64,000 nucleotides of DNA from Prunus persica (GCF_000346465.2 NC_034015.1:945519-1009518), one strand, 5' to 3'; counted from the stretch's first letter, positions 1 through 12,439 are shown. The notes: generated by a model not told the origin, from the letters alone. Program-made: numbers and translations.

Positions 1-80
1 TCTTTCTGCGTTCCAGTCGACAAAAATTTGCGAGCAGGTGACTGCAACTTCTGCTTTTGCCCTTGAGGTGAGAATTCCAT
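1..80 (-). CDS. possible first coding exon of a minus-strand gene, cut by the window edge
   Basis: On the minus strand an ATG at 80-78 opens a frame that stays open to the window edge (26 codons, beginning MEFSPQGQKQK). Upstream, a pyrimidine-rich stretch ending in CAG near 100 could be a splice acceptor. A plausible donor (CAG then GTGATT) lies near 1749, after a sequence that resembles a 5' leader. This fits a gene with a large leader intron. I do not recognise the protein. The alternative reading is a plus-strand exon ending at the GTGAGA donor near 68. Both rest on short open stretches, so confidence is low. Confidence 0.3.
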   Translation of the reverse strand, partial: MEFSPQGQKQKLQSPARKFLSTGTQK

Positions 81-99
81 TGGTCTAAATCACAAGGCT

Positions 100-1749
100 G
101 AATGCCACCAAACAATTAGTTTTTTTCCACCAGAAAAGTAGGATGTCAGTTCATGCCAAGTTGCCAACCAACCAAGCAGGCGCCCTTGTTGAAATTGGTT
201 TCATCTAATCCATGTTAGAGTTGATTTTCCAATTCCAACATATAGAAAATTAAGTAGCTATATCACATGGATACAACAATAAATTGAACAACTGGTACCC
301 ACAGTCATCATTGGCATCCTTATACTGGACACAAATCCCTTAAAGAAGCCACCGGAAGACCCAAATTACTGCTCATGAGACACCGAAATATTCGATAAAC
401 AAGTGAAGCGAAGGGCGGTATTCTTAATTACTCTGACAGTATAATATGCCTTCAAGCTTGCCAACTGAAACAAAAATAAAGTCATAGGAATAAATAAACA
501 AAAACTTACATGGATTGCTGGAAAAAAGAGGCATGTTATCTTATGTTATACAACTCATCCTCTGAATGACTGACACATTTACTGCTAAATGCATTCTCAA
601 AAAGGCTAAATTGCACAGGTGAATTATTTAAATGATTTTCATATACTAGAAATTAGTGGTAAGAGCAAGTGCTTGCTTACTCTTCTACTTTCAGTATGTA
701 ATATAATATATCTATACAACATTTGCGCATAATATAAAAACCCAGACATAAAATGATGAGCCTATCAATTCAGTATAATTTAATCAGACACAATAGAAAC
801 TGAAACACAGAAACACTGTGGTAAGCAAAGAACTAAAATTGATCAAACACTGAGTCTTAAATCTAATCAATGCAGGAAATAAGCAGACGTTGGATTATAG
901 TTATGCATCTCCGAGACCTACTTTCCCTACTTTCCGCAACATTTGGTTAAGTCAAATGGAAAATCAAAAGATACCGTCAACTTAATCCTTGCATCACCCA
1001 ATCGAATCAAAATGCAAACTTCAACACAGAATTGGCATCACCACAAAGCCCACCGATCAACTAATAATTTTTGAAACCCAGATATAAAAAGATATAAGAA
1101 AAAAAAAAAAAAAAAAAACAGATGAATTTGAAGAGTACCAATTAACATCAAGGCCTTACGCAAACATTGTTCTAGGCAAAAAACCAAAACTGATCTCAGA
1201 ATGAGTCAGAAATCTAAGCAATGCAGCAAACGGGCAGAGAAGAGGTTGGCTTATACTTATGCATCTCTGGGATCTACTTGTCCTTAACAGTTGGCTTACG
1301 GTCGAATGACAAATCAAAAACACGTTCAACCTAATCCCCATATCACCCGACGGCCTCAAAATGCAAACTTTAACAAAAAATTGGCATTCCCAAGAAACCG
1401 ACGGACGGATAAACTCACAATTTCGAAATCCAGATAAGAAAAGATCATAGAAAAAGCAATTGAATTTGAAGAGCACCAATTAAAGCAAATTAAATCCACC
1501 ACCAGAAAAACAAAATGAAAACTGAAGTCTAAAGAAGAAAATGAAATATGAACCAGAATGGCAACAAACCAGCTAATCACACCCAGAAACAAGAAAACAA
1601 TCAATACCCATTTGCCAAAAACTCCAAAAATCAGCAAAAACAGAGATAATTAGCTTAGAGATATACTCAACAACTGAATTGAATCGCATCGAAATCTCAA
1701 AATAAAGCGTTAAAGAATTACCCAGGAAAAGAACAATATATAAATCACC
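100..1749. repeat. non-coding, intron-like stretch with a tandem duplication of about 340 bp
   Basis: No credible coding region. Roughly 826-1150 and 1172-1490 are two diverged direct copies. Both contain, in the same order, a 'tatgcatctc' block, an 'aatgcaaact' block and a 'gaatttgaagag' block, offset by about 340-350 bp. A long A run at about 1099-1118 ends the first copy. The stretch may be the leader intron of the minus-strand gene whose putative start is at 80. Confidence 0.55.
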
Positions 1750-2142
1750 TGATTTTTCTTCCGCGAGAGAATTTTCACTTGTTTAAATTAAAGCAATAGA
1801 GTAGAATCCTGGAACATATAGGCGGGTGATGTGCCTGTTTCGCTGTATTGAAGAGTATCGAAACGGAGAATATACCTCACCACAAACAAAGGCTGAAAGG
1901 CATAAACGCATAAACGCTCTCTGAGAGAGAGAAGCCGAGTCTTGAACTAGAAGGGCATTTTGGGGTTTAAGAATATTGGGTGAACAAAAATGAGTTTGTA
2001 CTTGGTTTGACGAGCATTGCGTGCGTCGGGGCGCGACGGATGAATGAAGCCTCTCTCCTGATTTGGTGCCACGTTTTGCTACTTGGCTTTTGGCCAAGAC
2101 TTGTTGGGTTTGGTGTCTCTCCGCGCTTGACACGGGCTGCTT

Positions 2143-3115
2143 GTAAGGCCATCTCCATCGCTTCAGGCTGGCCCAGGCAAAAGGCAGGAACAAGCCCGAG
2201 TCCACCTCCAGCGCGACGAAACCAGCCCGGGCAAGCTGCGGGTCCCACGAGCCCGGGCAGGCCCAAGGGCAAAATTCGACTGGGCTCGAACCCGAGTTTA
2301 TGCTGACGTCAGCGCCGTAAATTCAATTTTTTTTTACCGTTGGCGCGTGTAATACACGCGCCAACGGTAAAAAAAATTTGACTGACGTGCGCTGACGTCG
2401 TCGTGACGTCAGCACCAACGGTTACATGCCACGTGTCGGCTCTGGGTGGCTCCGATTGAATTTTTTTCAGAAATCCTACGGTTCTCATTTTTTTGGCCAA
2501 AAAAATTTAAAAAAAATCCTAAAAAATCAGAAAAAATTCGAAAAAATTCTGAAATTTTTTTTAAAAAATACCAAAAATGTATGTATTTTTTCCCTATAAA
2601 TACCTAACCATTTTATCTACTTTCAACACCAAATCTTCATACAATTTCTTCTCCATACAATATTTTCTACTCTCCACTCACATAATTCATTTTTCACACC
2701 AAATCTCCATACAAACTCATCTCCTTCCAATATTTTTTACTCTCTACTCATATTTTCCACTTTCCACACCAATTCCATATTTTACTCTCTACTCATATTA
2801 TCGGAAATCTGAGATTATAATTTTTATTAATGAATATCCGAAAATTTTATCTGGAATAAGACACGTGGTAACCGAGATTCACATCCGAAAATCTTATCCG
2901 AAAATTTAATTACAAAAGATTATCAAAATTAATGATTTAAAGTATAAAAAAATAGGAAATAAAGTACAATGAATAGTAATTGCCCTAGACTTGCCCTAGA
3001 CTTTGCCCTTGTGGGTGGAACCACAAATGGCAAGGCTGACACTATTCACGTGAATAGTGTCAGCCCTTGCTTGCCCTTGCCTTAGACTTTGCCCTAAGGG
3101 GTGGAGTTGCTCTTA
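2143..3115. mobile_element. non-autonomous DNA transposon, PIF/Harbinger-like (MITE-type)
   Basis: The left end (TAAGGCCATCTCCATCGCTT) and the inverted right end (TAAGAGCAACTCCACCCCTT) match at about 15 of 20 positions. The GC(C/A)-CTCC style and TAA/TTA flanks are typical of plant PIF/Harbinger elements. GGGCAAG-type motifs are mirrored inside both ends. Two perfect palindromes lie inside: an arm of about 24 bases at 2330-2378 and a GACACTATTCACGTGAATAG-centred hairpin at about 3035-3065. The open frame at 2577-2909 is AT-rich, low-complexity leader-like sequence, not a transposase. I could not confirm a target duplication. Confidence 0.6.
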
Positions 3116-3560
3116 GGCAGACGTCTTACCTTCTTTTTCTTCTCTTTTTGGTCCTTTTCTTGGTAATTTTTTTTGTTTTTTCGGTAATCTTTTATTATTA
3201 TTATCATTATTATATTTGTTAGTTTATTTTTCCTAATTTAATCCACCAAAAACTTTAAATTGTTGTTAATGAAAATGTTGAAACATAAGACATTTCATTA
3301 AATAGGAGGTCATATTTATAATCCAACGGTGGCTAAATTCTTATGTAAATTAGAAATTAAAGTAATATATTGAGAAGGAGAATTCATTCATAAATCTACA
3401 CACGTACAAAGACATGATACAGTGGCCTCGTTAAAACATTCCTAGGACAACCTCATGGGACAAATCCCATTGGAGGAAAGAGTATCACATATATCATGGA
3501 CTAACAAGAGAGTTCAATTCAGATCACTTTAGACCATTACAATAAAAGAACAAGTCAAAT
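3116..3560. other. intergenic, AT-rich, with a short retroelement-like block
   Basis: No coding sequence seen. At about 3420-3480 there is a block reading 'cctcgttaaaac' followed by 'gggacaaatccc'. It resembles the block at 47400-47460 that lies between a copia polyprotein end and its LTR, so it may be a small copia remnant. The rest is probably the 3' flank and 3' UTR of the aspartic protease gene. Confidence 0.35.
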
Positions 3561-3586
3561 AAGAATTCTTGATATTTGGCTACAAG

Positions 3587-6500
3587 TCATGCCAACATGT
3601 ACATCACCACAAATCCTGTTGTTAGCACGCTCAATAGCATGTCTCCTAATGAAGATCTGCTTTCACTCCGCCGTCGAGCATAGCTAGAAGGTATGGAGAC
3701 ATTTACAGGTGATGAGCCTGAAAAATATAAAATTTCAAAATATGACATAGATACTAAGGAGAACTTGAAAAAAATATATATAAGAGTTCATATAGACTCA
3801 TAATTGAACTTACAATCATAGTTTGCCCATCCAATTCGTTGAAGAGCTAAATCGTAGACGATTATCTTATCTTTTAGAACAAGATCTGCAATTGAAGAAA
3901 CAAAAAAGGGTCATAATTGAGACAACACATTTATGATTGTCATACATGGTTTCAAAAGCAAATTGGGATAATCAATATTTATCAGTACAAAAAATAGTTG
4001 CAAAGTGCTCAGAAAGCCATTGCATTGTGCACCACCAGGTAGACTAGAAAATACATTACTTTGCATAAGCTTTGAATAAATATACACTGAGAAAATTGAA
4101 GAGGATTCATCCAACCAAATATCAACAAATTTTTTTTCCGCAAAAATTCAATAACCAACCGAAATTTAGGGCCTAACCTCCTAAGATTGTCACCCCTCCT
4201 TGAGCCTTTTGAAAACCAATGCACCACACACCAATGCCTATCTGTAACAATACAATGATCCATTACACTTATGCCATACAATTTGCAATAATCATATGTC
4301 TAATGCAATGAATTTAAATAGTAACTTGTACAGAGGGAGATGGAGGAACAACTTACTTGACGTATAAGGTACTCTTCTGGTTTCAACACCATTGATGCAC
4401 CAACAAAGTTTAGACTAACAGCAGGAAAAACCTCAGCCAAACTGAAACATAAAATGTCATTTAGGTCTTCAGAGCTTTTCTTCAGAGGAAAACTTAAAAA
4501 ATATTTAGAGATAGAACCAACCTGGTGGTTACATGATAACACTGGTTTTCGTCTGAAATGAAGGGAGTCAGGGATGGTGAAACAGCTGAAGTTATCTACA
4601 CATCCCAACACAAAATAAGCTTTTAGTAAGGAGAAGATATCTTATTTTTCAGACCAAACACCACAAATCAACCCATAAATAAGACCAAGTGAATAAACTT
4701 ACCGCATGAACGAAAGGAACGTAAGCATCTTCAACAAGGAATGCCAAAGTTGTTCCTGAGTCGATAATAGTTCCTCTATCGTGTGCTGTGAAGGTTGCTG
4801 GATCAATTGGCAGGATTTTCCCATTTACAGCAATGCTCTGCAGATTTAAATAATAATGGTGCCTGAAAATAATGGTGAAGGACGTTATATGAAAAAATCA
4901 AAGACAAATAAGTAATATAAGATAGCTAACAAGTAAAAGTTTAAAAAGCCAAAAGTGACAGCATCTCACCAACCCTTGGTGAATAAATTGATTTCATATA
5001 ATAAATTGTAGCAACACACACTAGAAGAATTTTGGACAATAATCACTATTTTTTTAACCAATTATCATATAAGTTACTATTGTCCTTTAACTTAGGCAAA
5101 TTTTACTCTTTATTGGTAAGTTGAGAGTTGAGACTATTAATGAGTTTGTTTTCCAGTAACTATTAGACAAAAATAGACTAGGTTAGAAATTTGGTTTTCT
5201 TGGTTATGTAAACCAACGGAAATCAGTGGCTGTAAACCCTTGTCTTTATTTCCTTCTCCCATTCCCTAGTCTAAACCCTAGTCTTTATTTCCTTCTCCCA
5301 TTTTCTTTCCCACCAAAATTCACAGTTTGATAGTAAAGATTACAAGCAGAAAGAAATAAGAGAAAGGTTTCAAGAGACGTACCGTGGTGGAACAAGAGGA
5401 CTGTAAACAATACTTGGCTCCAAAATCTCACCAAGAGCAAGTATGCCCCCTCCTTTTTCATCTCCCTTCAAACAATGAGAGAACACTTTGGGAGTCAACC
5501 CTCGAGATGACAACTGCGATATAACAGACAGAGGCCCTTGGCTAAACCCAAATATCCCATCCAGTGTTGAAAGTGAACTAGTCAAACCCCCAAACTCATA
5601 GGTAGTGCACCTGTATGTTTCCAGCACCATCAGCCAAGGCAATTTCAGAATTAATTCAATCAACACAACAAAACATGCTTATAATCAGAGAAATTATTCT
5701 GCATAATATTAATTATTTGATGAAGTTAAGTCTCATGGTTTCATTGAAGTCCAATGGATGAATGTATATACATCAAGGTCAGTGGGAGCAATTTTATTTT
5801 TCTTATTCTTTATGTTGATGACATACTTTTAGTAAGTAAAAATTTGACACTACTACATGACACAAAGGCTTTTCTGTCACAAGCTTTTGACATGACAAAT
5901 CTTGGAGAAGCATCATATGTGTTAGGAATTGAAATCATTCGAGACAGAGAAAGGGGTTTTCTAGGCTTATCTCAGAAGGGATACATTGAGAAGGTATTAA
6001 AAAGGTTTAACATGCTAAACTGTGCAGGAGGAGAAGTGCCAGTTTCCAAAGGAGATAAACTAAGCACTGAACAGTCACCAAAAACTGAGCAAGAGAGGTT
6101 GGAAATGGCTGACAGACCTTATGCCTCTCTAGTGGGAAGTTTGATGTATGCTCAAGTCTGTACCAGACCAGATTTAGCCTTTGCAGTGAGTGTTTTGGGA
6201 AGATTTCAGTCTAATCCGGGACAAGCACGTTGGGTTGCGACAAAGAAGGTACTAAGGTACCTGCAGAGAACTAAAAATTACAAACTGGTTTACAGACAGA
6301 GTGAGGATCTAGAGTTGGTAGGTTATGCGGATGCAGACTTGGGAGGTTGTGTTGATTCAACGAAATCTACTTCAGGTTTTGTATTCTTGTTTGAAAGTGG
6401 TGCTGTGTCTTGGAAAAGTGTGAAGCAAACTCTCACTGCAACTTTAACAATGCAGGCAGAGTATATTGCTTGTTATGAGGCAACAAGTCAAGCTATTTGG

Positions 6501-8605
6501 CTCAAGAACTTTATCACAAGTTTACAAGTTGTGGAATCACACGAAAGGCCGATTCAGATTTGGAATGACAACAGTTCTGCTGTTTTCTTCGCCAAGAGCA
6601 ATAAAAGGACATCAGGTAGCAGACACATAAAATTCAAGTATCTGTCAGTAAGGGAAGATGTTAAAGAAGGCCTTGTAAATATTGACCACACTGACACTCA
6701 CTCTATGGTAGCAGATCCATTGACTAGAGGATTACCAAATGGAGTTTTTCAAAGGCATGTTAGGAATATGGGACTGTTTCAAGTTTCGATGAGTGCAATT
6801 AGTGGGAGTTATTTGAGTAGTCTATCTAGAGTTCACAAAGCAGACAATGTTTTTCTAGCTATTTTCAGTTGTTTTTATTTAGCTAGTTTTGCTTTTTATT
6901 CAGTTTTGCAAATTACTTGTTCTTGAATTAATTTGCTTATCATGACAAATGAATATGGAGGTATCTGTTTGTGGAACCACTTAGCTATAAAGACTGCTAT
7001 TCATCAAAGTGTCAAGACTGTATTTGTTTATTCATGATTGTGTGCCTTTAAAACAACTCACCCAAAAATAATGGATGCTGAAGAGTCAATATAGGATTGC
7101 CCCTGAATCCGGTCAAAATGTAGTGTATCCGATACGTAATGACCAAATATCCCACTTCCATCTGCATATTGAGTAGTGTAACTGCACTGGTTAGTCTGAG
7201 GAGAACATTTGGCTTGAAATGCGGAGGTGCACATTGAACAGGGGATCAACCGTGCAGTTGATGAGCTGTTAGAATCATAGGAACTGAGCTGAATCTGTAA
7301 AACATGGAACAGTAATTGTTAAGCTTTACTATGCAAGAATTTGAGAATGACATACAGCAAGAAAAAGAAGCAGAAGTTTACGGGAAGCCAAGTAGTCCGG
7401 GGGCAATCACTGCAGGAATTGCAGGTAACCCACAAGTTTTCACTTCCAGTGTCAATCTGCACGTTGAATTCTTTTGGCGGAGAGCCCAATTTGACTTTGG
7501 TATAATAAAGCCTGAATATGGAAGAATTGAAGATGAACAAAAGTGATTAGCAGAAGTCAAACATGATTCCATATCTGACGCTACAAAAGATATCAAAGTA
7601 ATAAAGAGTTGGCGGCAAACATGAGCTTCTCTTCTCCAACAATTTGGTTGAAAAGCGGCGGTAACCTACCTAGGGATATTCATGCTCTTTCAGTGGTCCG
7701 TGGTGGACCACCATGTGGCCTCTTATCCCTTTTAGCCGAGAATGGCATTCTTCGTTCATTTTTCTTTTTCCCTCGATAGCCATGCAAAAGCTTTTAATTT
7801 TCACTAAAACGGCAAATGCTTTTAATGCATGATGTGTCTTAAAAGATTCTTCCTCAGTCACTGCTTGAGGGGTTTTCAAAAAAGCCAAAAGAGTTATATC
7901 ATACAAATTTGATTTCCTGTTTTACCCTTGCTCAAACAAAAACACCACAACCCAAACGACGTCAATCCCCAAGGGTAAAATGGGAAACCAAGCTCTTCCA
8001 GCTTTTTGGAAATCCTCAACTACGCTGTAAGCAAGCATGATGATTCCATCCCTTTTCCCAAATAGATTTTTGGGCCCAATATTGTCCTATTTTATATTAA
8101 AAATACAAAACACACAAGATCCATTGTCCCTAATTGAAAAGGACGCCCAGAACTTCCAGAAGCAAGCCAAACTTAGTCAACATAAATTATGAAAAACAAA
8201 ATTATATATTCCCTACTCTAAAAATCCATCAATCATCAACAACCGAAACAGCATTAACATTTTCACCCCAAAAAAAAAAAAACAGTATTAACAAGAGACT
8301 CAAGCCCTCTACGTTTGATGATAAAATTATCCAAGAATTATTAGCAATGACGATAAAAATTACCCGGCCAAGTTCGGATCGGAGGTGCCGTGGAGTGGGA
8401 AGTCCACAACGCTGCCCGTCAAGTTTTGTAAGAGTCGGGCGTGCCTGACTCGGTCATGAGCTCGGAGCTGCTCAATCTGTCCGTGGTGACTCGGCGGATA
8501 AACCCGTTCTAAGGAAAGAAAGGTGGACGGCGTGGTCAAGCCACAGTAGACAAGAGACAGCAGCACGGCGACGGAGGCCAGGATCCGAGCCTTCAAGCCC
8601 TGCAT
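3587..8605 (-). CDS. aspartic protease, pepsin-like A1 family, GPI-anchor type (aspartic proteinase-like protein 2 class)
   Basis: Secreted pepsin-fold endopeptidase. I assembled ten exons on the minus strand, all GT-AG and in frame: 8605-8364, 7511-7382, 7294-7062, 5610-5383, 4862-4703, 4595-4522, 4441-4357, 4241-4178, 3885-3814 and 3717-3587, giving 472 residues, the usual size for this family. The start was chosen at 8605 because a hydrophobic signal peptide follows at once (about residues 8-24). The two catalytic motifs are present: DTGS (Asp about 101) and DSGT (Asp about 312). A cysteine-rich insert after the first motif (CNSCSDCP, then CSMC) is typical of plant members. The Arg/Ser-rich linker and hydrophobic tail (about 455-472) suggest a GPI signal. 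The third intron (5611-7061) holds an antisense copia fragment. The model has no stop or frameshift and is probably functional. Just upstream of the ATG lies an MCTP fragment, so the promoter lies in or beyond it. Confidence 0.88.
5711..6950 (+). pseudogene. Ty1/copia polyprotein remnant (RT C-terminus and RNase H) inside a host intron
   Basis: A 390-residue open frame from 5754 begins within the reverse transcriptase at the YVDD box (about residue 21), then shows the GxLMYAxxxTRPDxAxAV block and a copia RNase H with ADADxxG and the terminal ADPLTRGLP motif near residue 327. Upstream bases 5711-5753 continue the same protein in another frame, so there is a small indel just before 5754. Gag, protease, integrase and most of RT are missing, and I found no LTR pair. 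It lies antisense in the third intron of the aspartic protease gene and is removed by splicing. The ATG at 5754 is not a real start. Confidence 0.85.
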
Positions 8606-8649
8606 TTCTGCGAGAGATCTGAAGTTGTGGCAGTGGCGAGTAGGTGAAA

Positions 8650-9205
8650 AGGGTTGGAAATGAAGTTTCCTCAGAGTAGGGCTGGGCACGGTTTTTACTT
8701 GAGAGACCCAAAAGGCGTGGACGATCGCAAAGTGGCGTCGCGATGGTTCAGCTTGGAAAATCCAGACGGCGACGAGAAGAGGATGTACAGAGGCAGAATG
8801 CACTTGCGCCTTTGCTTTGACGGCGGATATCACGTGATGGACGAGGCGGCGCACGTGTGCAGCGACTACAGCCCAACTGCGAGGCAGCTCTGGAAGCCAC
8901 CGCTAGGCACGGTGGAGCTCGGAGTAATCGGATGCAAGAACTTGATACCGGTCAAGACGGTCAACGGTAAAGGATGCTCGGACGCCTACTGCGTGGCCAA
9001 GTATGGACCAAAATGGGTACGCACGCGTACCGTATGTGATAGTTTGGAGCCCAAGTGGAACGAGCAGTACACGTTTAAAGTCTACGATCCGTGTACGGTG
9101 CTGAGCATCGGCGTTTTTGACAATTCCGGATCGGGTTTCGAAATCGAGGGCTCGAAAGACGCCACGCGTCCTGACTTCCGCATCATCAATGTCGTTGCGG
9201 GGGTG
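8650..9205 (+). pseudogene. MCTP-family (multiple C2 domain and transmembrane protein) fragment
   Basis: The frame at 8654-9223 encodes part of a plant MCTP/FTIP/QUIRKY-type protein. It has the linker VASRWFSLE, the GGYHVMDE block, then PTARQLWKP leading into a C2 domain (GTVELGVIGCKNL, SDAYCVAKYGPKWVRTRT, WNEQYTF, DPCTVLSIGVFDN). These proteins usually have three or four C2 domains and two C-terminal membrane segments and are about 770-1000 residues long. Only about 180 residues remain here, with no transmembrane part. The right end runs straight into GH3 intron sequence near 9205-9211. It sits head-to-head with the aspartic protease ATG about 50 bp away. It is a gene fragment, not a functional gene. 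Confidence 0.85.
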
Positions 9206-9210
9206 ATGGA

Positions 9211-12200
9211 TAAGTCACTTTAAGCTGAGGTGTGATTCCTCTTAATTCTATCTGTGCAGTTTTGCAGAGATCCAAGATGGGGTCGCTGTTATGAAAGCTA
9301 CAGTGAAGATCCTAAGATAGTTCAAGCAATGACTGAGATCATTCCCGGCTTACAAGGGGAGATACCAGCTAACTGTAGAAAGGGTGTTCCCTTCGTAGCA
9401 GGAAAGTAAGAATTTTAATTCCTTGGTTTTTGACTTAAGTTGTCTATGTCTGTTTAATAAACTAGTTTGGTTAAGGTAATTAATTGTACATAATTAGACT
9501 TAAACTTTCATGGTATCTGTATTGCAATTTCATTCTATGAAAAATGTAAAAAGAGATTATTTCTCGAAACCAGAAGGACTCTGGAGCCTTAGTACCATCC
9601 ATTTCAACGTGCTGTTTGTGGACTTATATGAGTGGACCATGTTCCACTAACTGTGTAAATCAAAAGTAAAAGTCAAGCACTAAACTAGCAAACAAAAATT
9701 ATAAATCCAGTACGGCATCCTGGTTCCTATAGGAATTCCTTCCCTTCCCTTTCGTTTTTCTTTATCTTTCTTTTTATCCTTATCATTGGAGGGGGGTGGT
9801 GTTGGTTATTGAATAAAGTAAGAGATGAAGAGTGCATTTAAGCTCCTTCAGAGAAATATCAGTTGGTACTCTAGGAACTGCAAAGTTAATTTACTGTGGT
9901 TGCAAAGGCTACTGTTCTCCCCATATTGTTGCACTCTGATTTGTGCATAAAGGGACTGTTAATATTAGTAATTAGAATTATCAATCACCATAGAGAAAAG
10001 GGCGTATTTACGATTCCAGTTCTCGTTACACATTATCTAAAAATCATTAATAATTTTTTGATTCCAAACAATAAGTTTGTTATTAATTTTACAAGCTATT
10101 TTGTTTATAATATTCTGTTATTTCTGTTGGAAGTAAAAAGGTTGCAGCTTGTGCAAAGCATTTTGTGGGTGACGGTGGAACAACCAAAGGCATCAATGAG
10201 AATAACACTGTGATTAACAGACACGGCTTGCTCAGCATTCACATGCCAGGCTACTATAACTCAATTATCAAGGGTGTGGCAACCATTATGGTATCCTACT
10301 CAAGCTGGAATGGAGTAAAGATGCATGCTAATCATGATCTTGTCACTGCCTTCCTTAAGAATACGCTACGTTTCAGGGTAAAATCATATTTCTGTTTTTA
10401 TTTCCGTTCTTGGTCCGTTTCACTAATATCAATTTAAAAACTAAAGCATTATTGTACAACCTTGTGGATTGTTTCAGGGTTTTGTCATTTCAGATTGGGA
10501 GGGTATTGATAGGATCACCTCTCCACCTCATGCCAACTACTCTTATTCAATTCAGGCAGGAATCAATGCTGGCATTGACATGGTAATAATCTGCATCTCT
10601 TTTTGTTGGCATTTTTTTTTTCTTCTTTCTTTCTTTCTTAAATTAAATTGAATAACTTGATGATGTTAGTTAGTTGACTTCTAACACACCTATTTCTCTG
10701 CATCTGAAAGGTCATGGTTCCATACAACTATATGGAATTCATTGACGGTTTAACCTTCCTGGTGAAAAATAAGATCATTCCCATGAGCAGAATTGATGAT
10801 GCAGTAAAGAGAATTTTGCGAGTTAAGTTTGTCATGGGCTTATTTGAGGAACCATTCGCTGATATGAGCCTGGTCCACCAGCTTGGCAGTCAGGTAGCTA
10901 TTGATAAACTTGACACCATTCTACAAGCAATCCTAATGTGGAAAACTTAATCTTGTGTTTTGTATTACTAATTTCACAGGAACATAGAGAACTGGCTAGG
11001 GAAGTTGTGAGGAGATCGCTGGTGCTGCTAAAGAATGGTGAATCTGCTGAAAAGCCATTGATACCCCTTCCCAAGAAGACATCAAAAATACTTGTAGCTG
11101 GCAGTCATGCAGATAATCTTGGCTATCAGTGTGGTGGGTGGACTATTGAGTGGCAGGGATTAAGTGGCAACAATCTCACAGAAGGTAAATTGAGAGCCTC
11201 CTCTTTTGGGTGTGTGAAAGTCATCATTATTTGGAGTTGACCTAATGGTACTGCACAGAAGAGCTTTTATACTATGATCAAAACCTATTTTAAAAGATAA
11301 AGGATAATGGTCATTGGAAAAAGTTACATGTTTTCAATTTGTCTAATTTTTTTTTTTTTTTGCAAGGATGATCTATGAATGAAGATTTGAAAACTAGACG
11401 GTTCGGATTGTAAAAATCAAATTTCTAGCTCAATAGAAGAGGACTGAATGTTTGCCTATGAGGCCTGGCAGGACTACTAAAATCTTATATGAAACTTTTC
11501 TTCAACAAGAAACAATCTCATAGAAGGTGTTTTTGAGAGCCTTATCTTTTTGGTGCTCGAAAAATTGGTCCTCATTATAGTAAAAGATAATGTCAACCTA
11601 ATGGTACTGCAGCGAAGAGCTTTTATACTATGATCAAAACCTATTTTGAAAAATAAAGGACTGGAGACATGTTTGTCTGAGGCCTGACAGGGACAACTAA
11701 AATCTTACATGAAACTGATTTTTTTTTTTTTTTTCAACAGGTACCACAATTCTTACTGCCATAAAGAACACAGTTAGTCTACAAAGAGAATCCTGACGCT
11801 GACTTTGTGAAGTCAAATAATATCTCGTATGCCATTGTTGTAGTCGGAGAACATCCATATGCCGAGACATTTGGTGACAGCTTAAATTTGACAATCCCCG
11901 ACCCTGGCCCGACCACCATCACTAATGTTTGCGGCGCTGTGAAATGTGTTGTTATTGTCATCTCCGGCCGTCCTGTTGTGGTCCAACCCTATGTTGCTTC
12001 GATTAATGCCCTTGTCGCAGCTTGGCTTCCAGGAACTGAAGGCCAAGGAGTAGCTGATGTTTTATTTGGTGACTATGGTTTCACTGGAAAGCTTTCTCGC
12101 ACGTGGTTCAAAACAGTCGATCAGCTACCTATGAATGTTGGAGATGCACGTTATGACCCTCTCTTCCCATTTGGATTTGGCCTCACTACAACCCCCACCC

Positions 12201-12211
12201 ATTTCAACTAG
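9211..12211 (+). pseudogene. GH3 beta-glucosidase (exo-glucanase type), 5'-truncated copy
   Basis: Plant glycoside hydrolase family 3 proteins release glucose from cell-wall beta-glucans or glucosides. Exons seen: 9260-9405 ([11 protein letters not shown]), 10141-10377 ([12 protein letters not shown]), 10478-10582 (GFVISDWEG, whose Asp is the family nucleophile), 10711-10893, 10980-11184 and 11741-12211, ending at TAG 12209. All junctions are GT-AG. The signal peptide and the N-terminal part of the barrel are missing and MCTP sequence stands in their place. A deletion near 11780 in the last exon puts a TGA in frame just before the [18 protein letters not shown] segment. The copy is therefore truncated and frameshifted. 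The second copy downstream has only the exons missing here plus one shared exon. Confidence 0.88.
11174..11740 (+). repeat. intron-internal direct duplication in the GH3 pseudogene
   Basis: The last intron begins with a segment (about 11174-11500) repeated in diverged form at about 11512-11740. Both copies contain the exon-end-like 'aatctcac/tagaagg', then 'gagagcct', 'cctaatggtactgca', 'gaagagcttttatactatg' and a 'ctaaaatctta' stretch. The second copy thus starts with a degenerate copy of the exon end. This is a local tandem duplication covering a splice donor. Confidence 0.7.
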
Positions 12212-12439
12212 GTATTCATGTAGTACTCTTCAAAATGGATGGTTATTTATCTGAATAATAAAATTATTAATTAGAGGCTTATTCATTTATGAGCCTTTAA
12301 TTTAAATTCGTAAGTAAAGTTTCTCAATGACTCCAATAGGTATATTTTTCAGACATGCATTCTAGTGAACTAACATTCATTCATAAGTATTCGTATTGCA
12401 TTGGAAATTATGGTAATGCTTTAGCAATGTTTAACATGT

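Noticed and set aside
1783..2306. Overlapping frames on both strands (101-140 residues)
   Set aside because: No domain. They overlap the Harbinger-like TIR and leader-like sequence, and the frames conflict.
8654..9223. Intact small C2-domain gene
   Set aside because: Starts mid-linker, lacks other C2 and membrane domains, and ends in sequence homologous to a GH3 intron.
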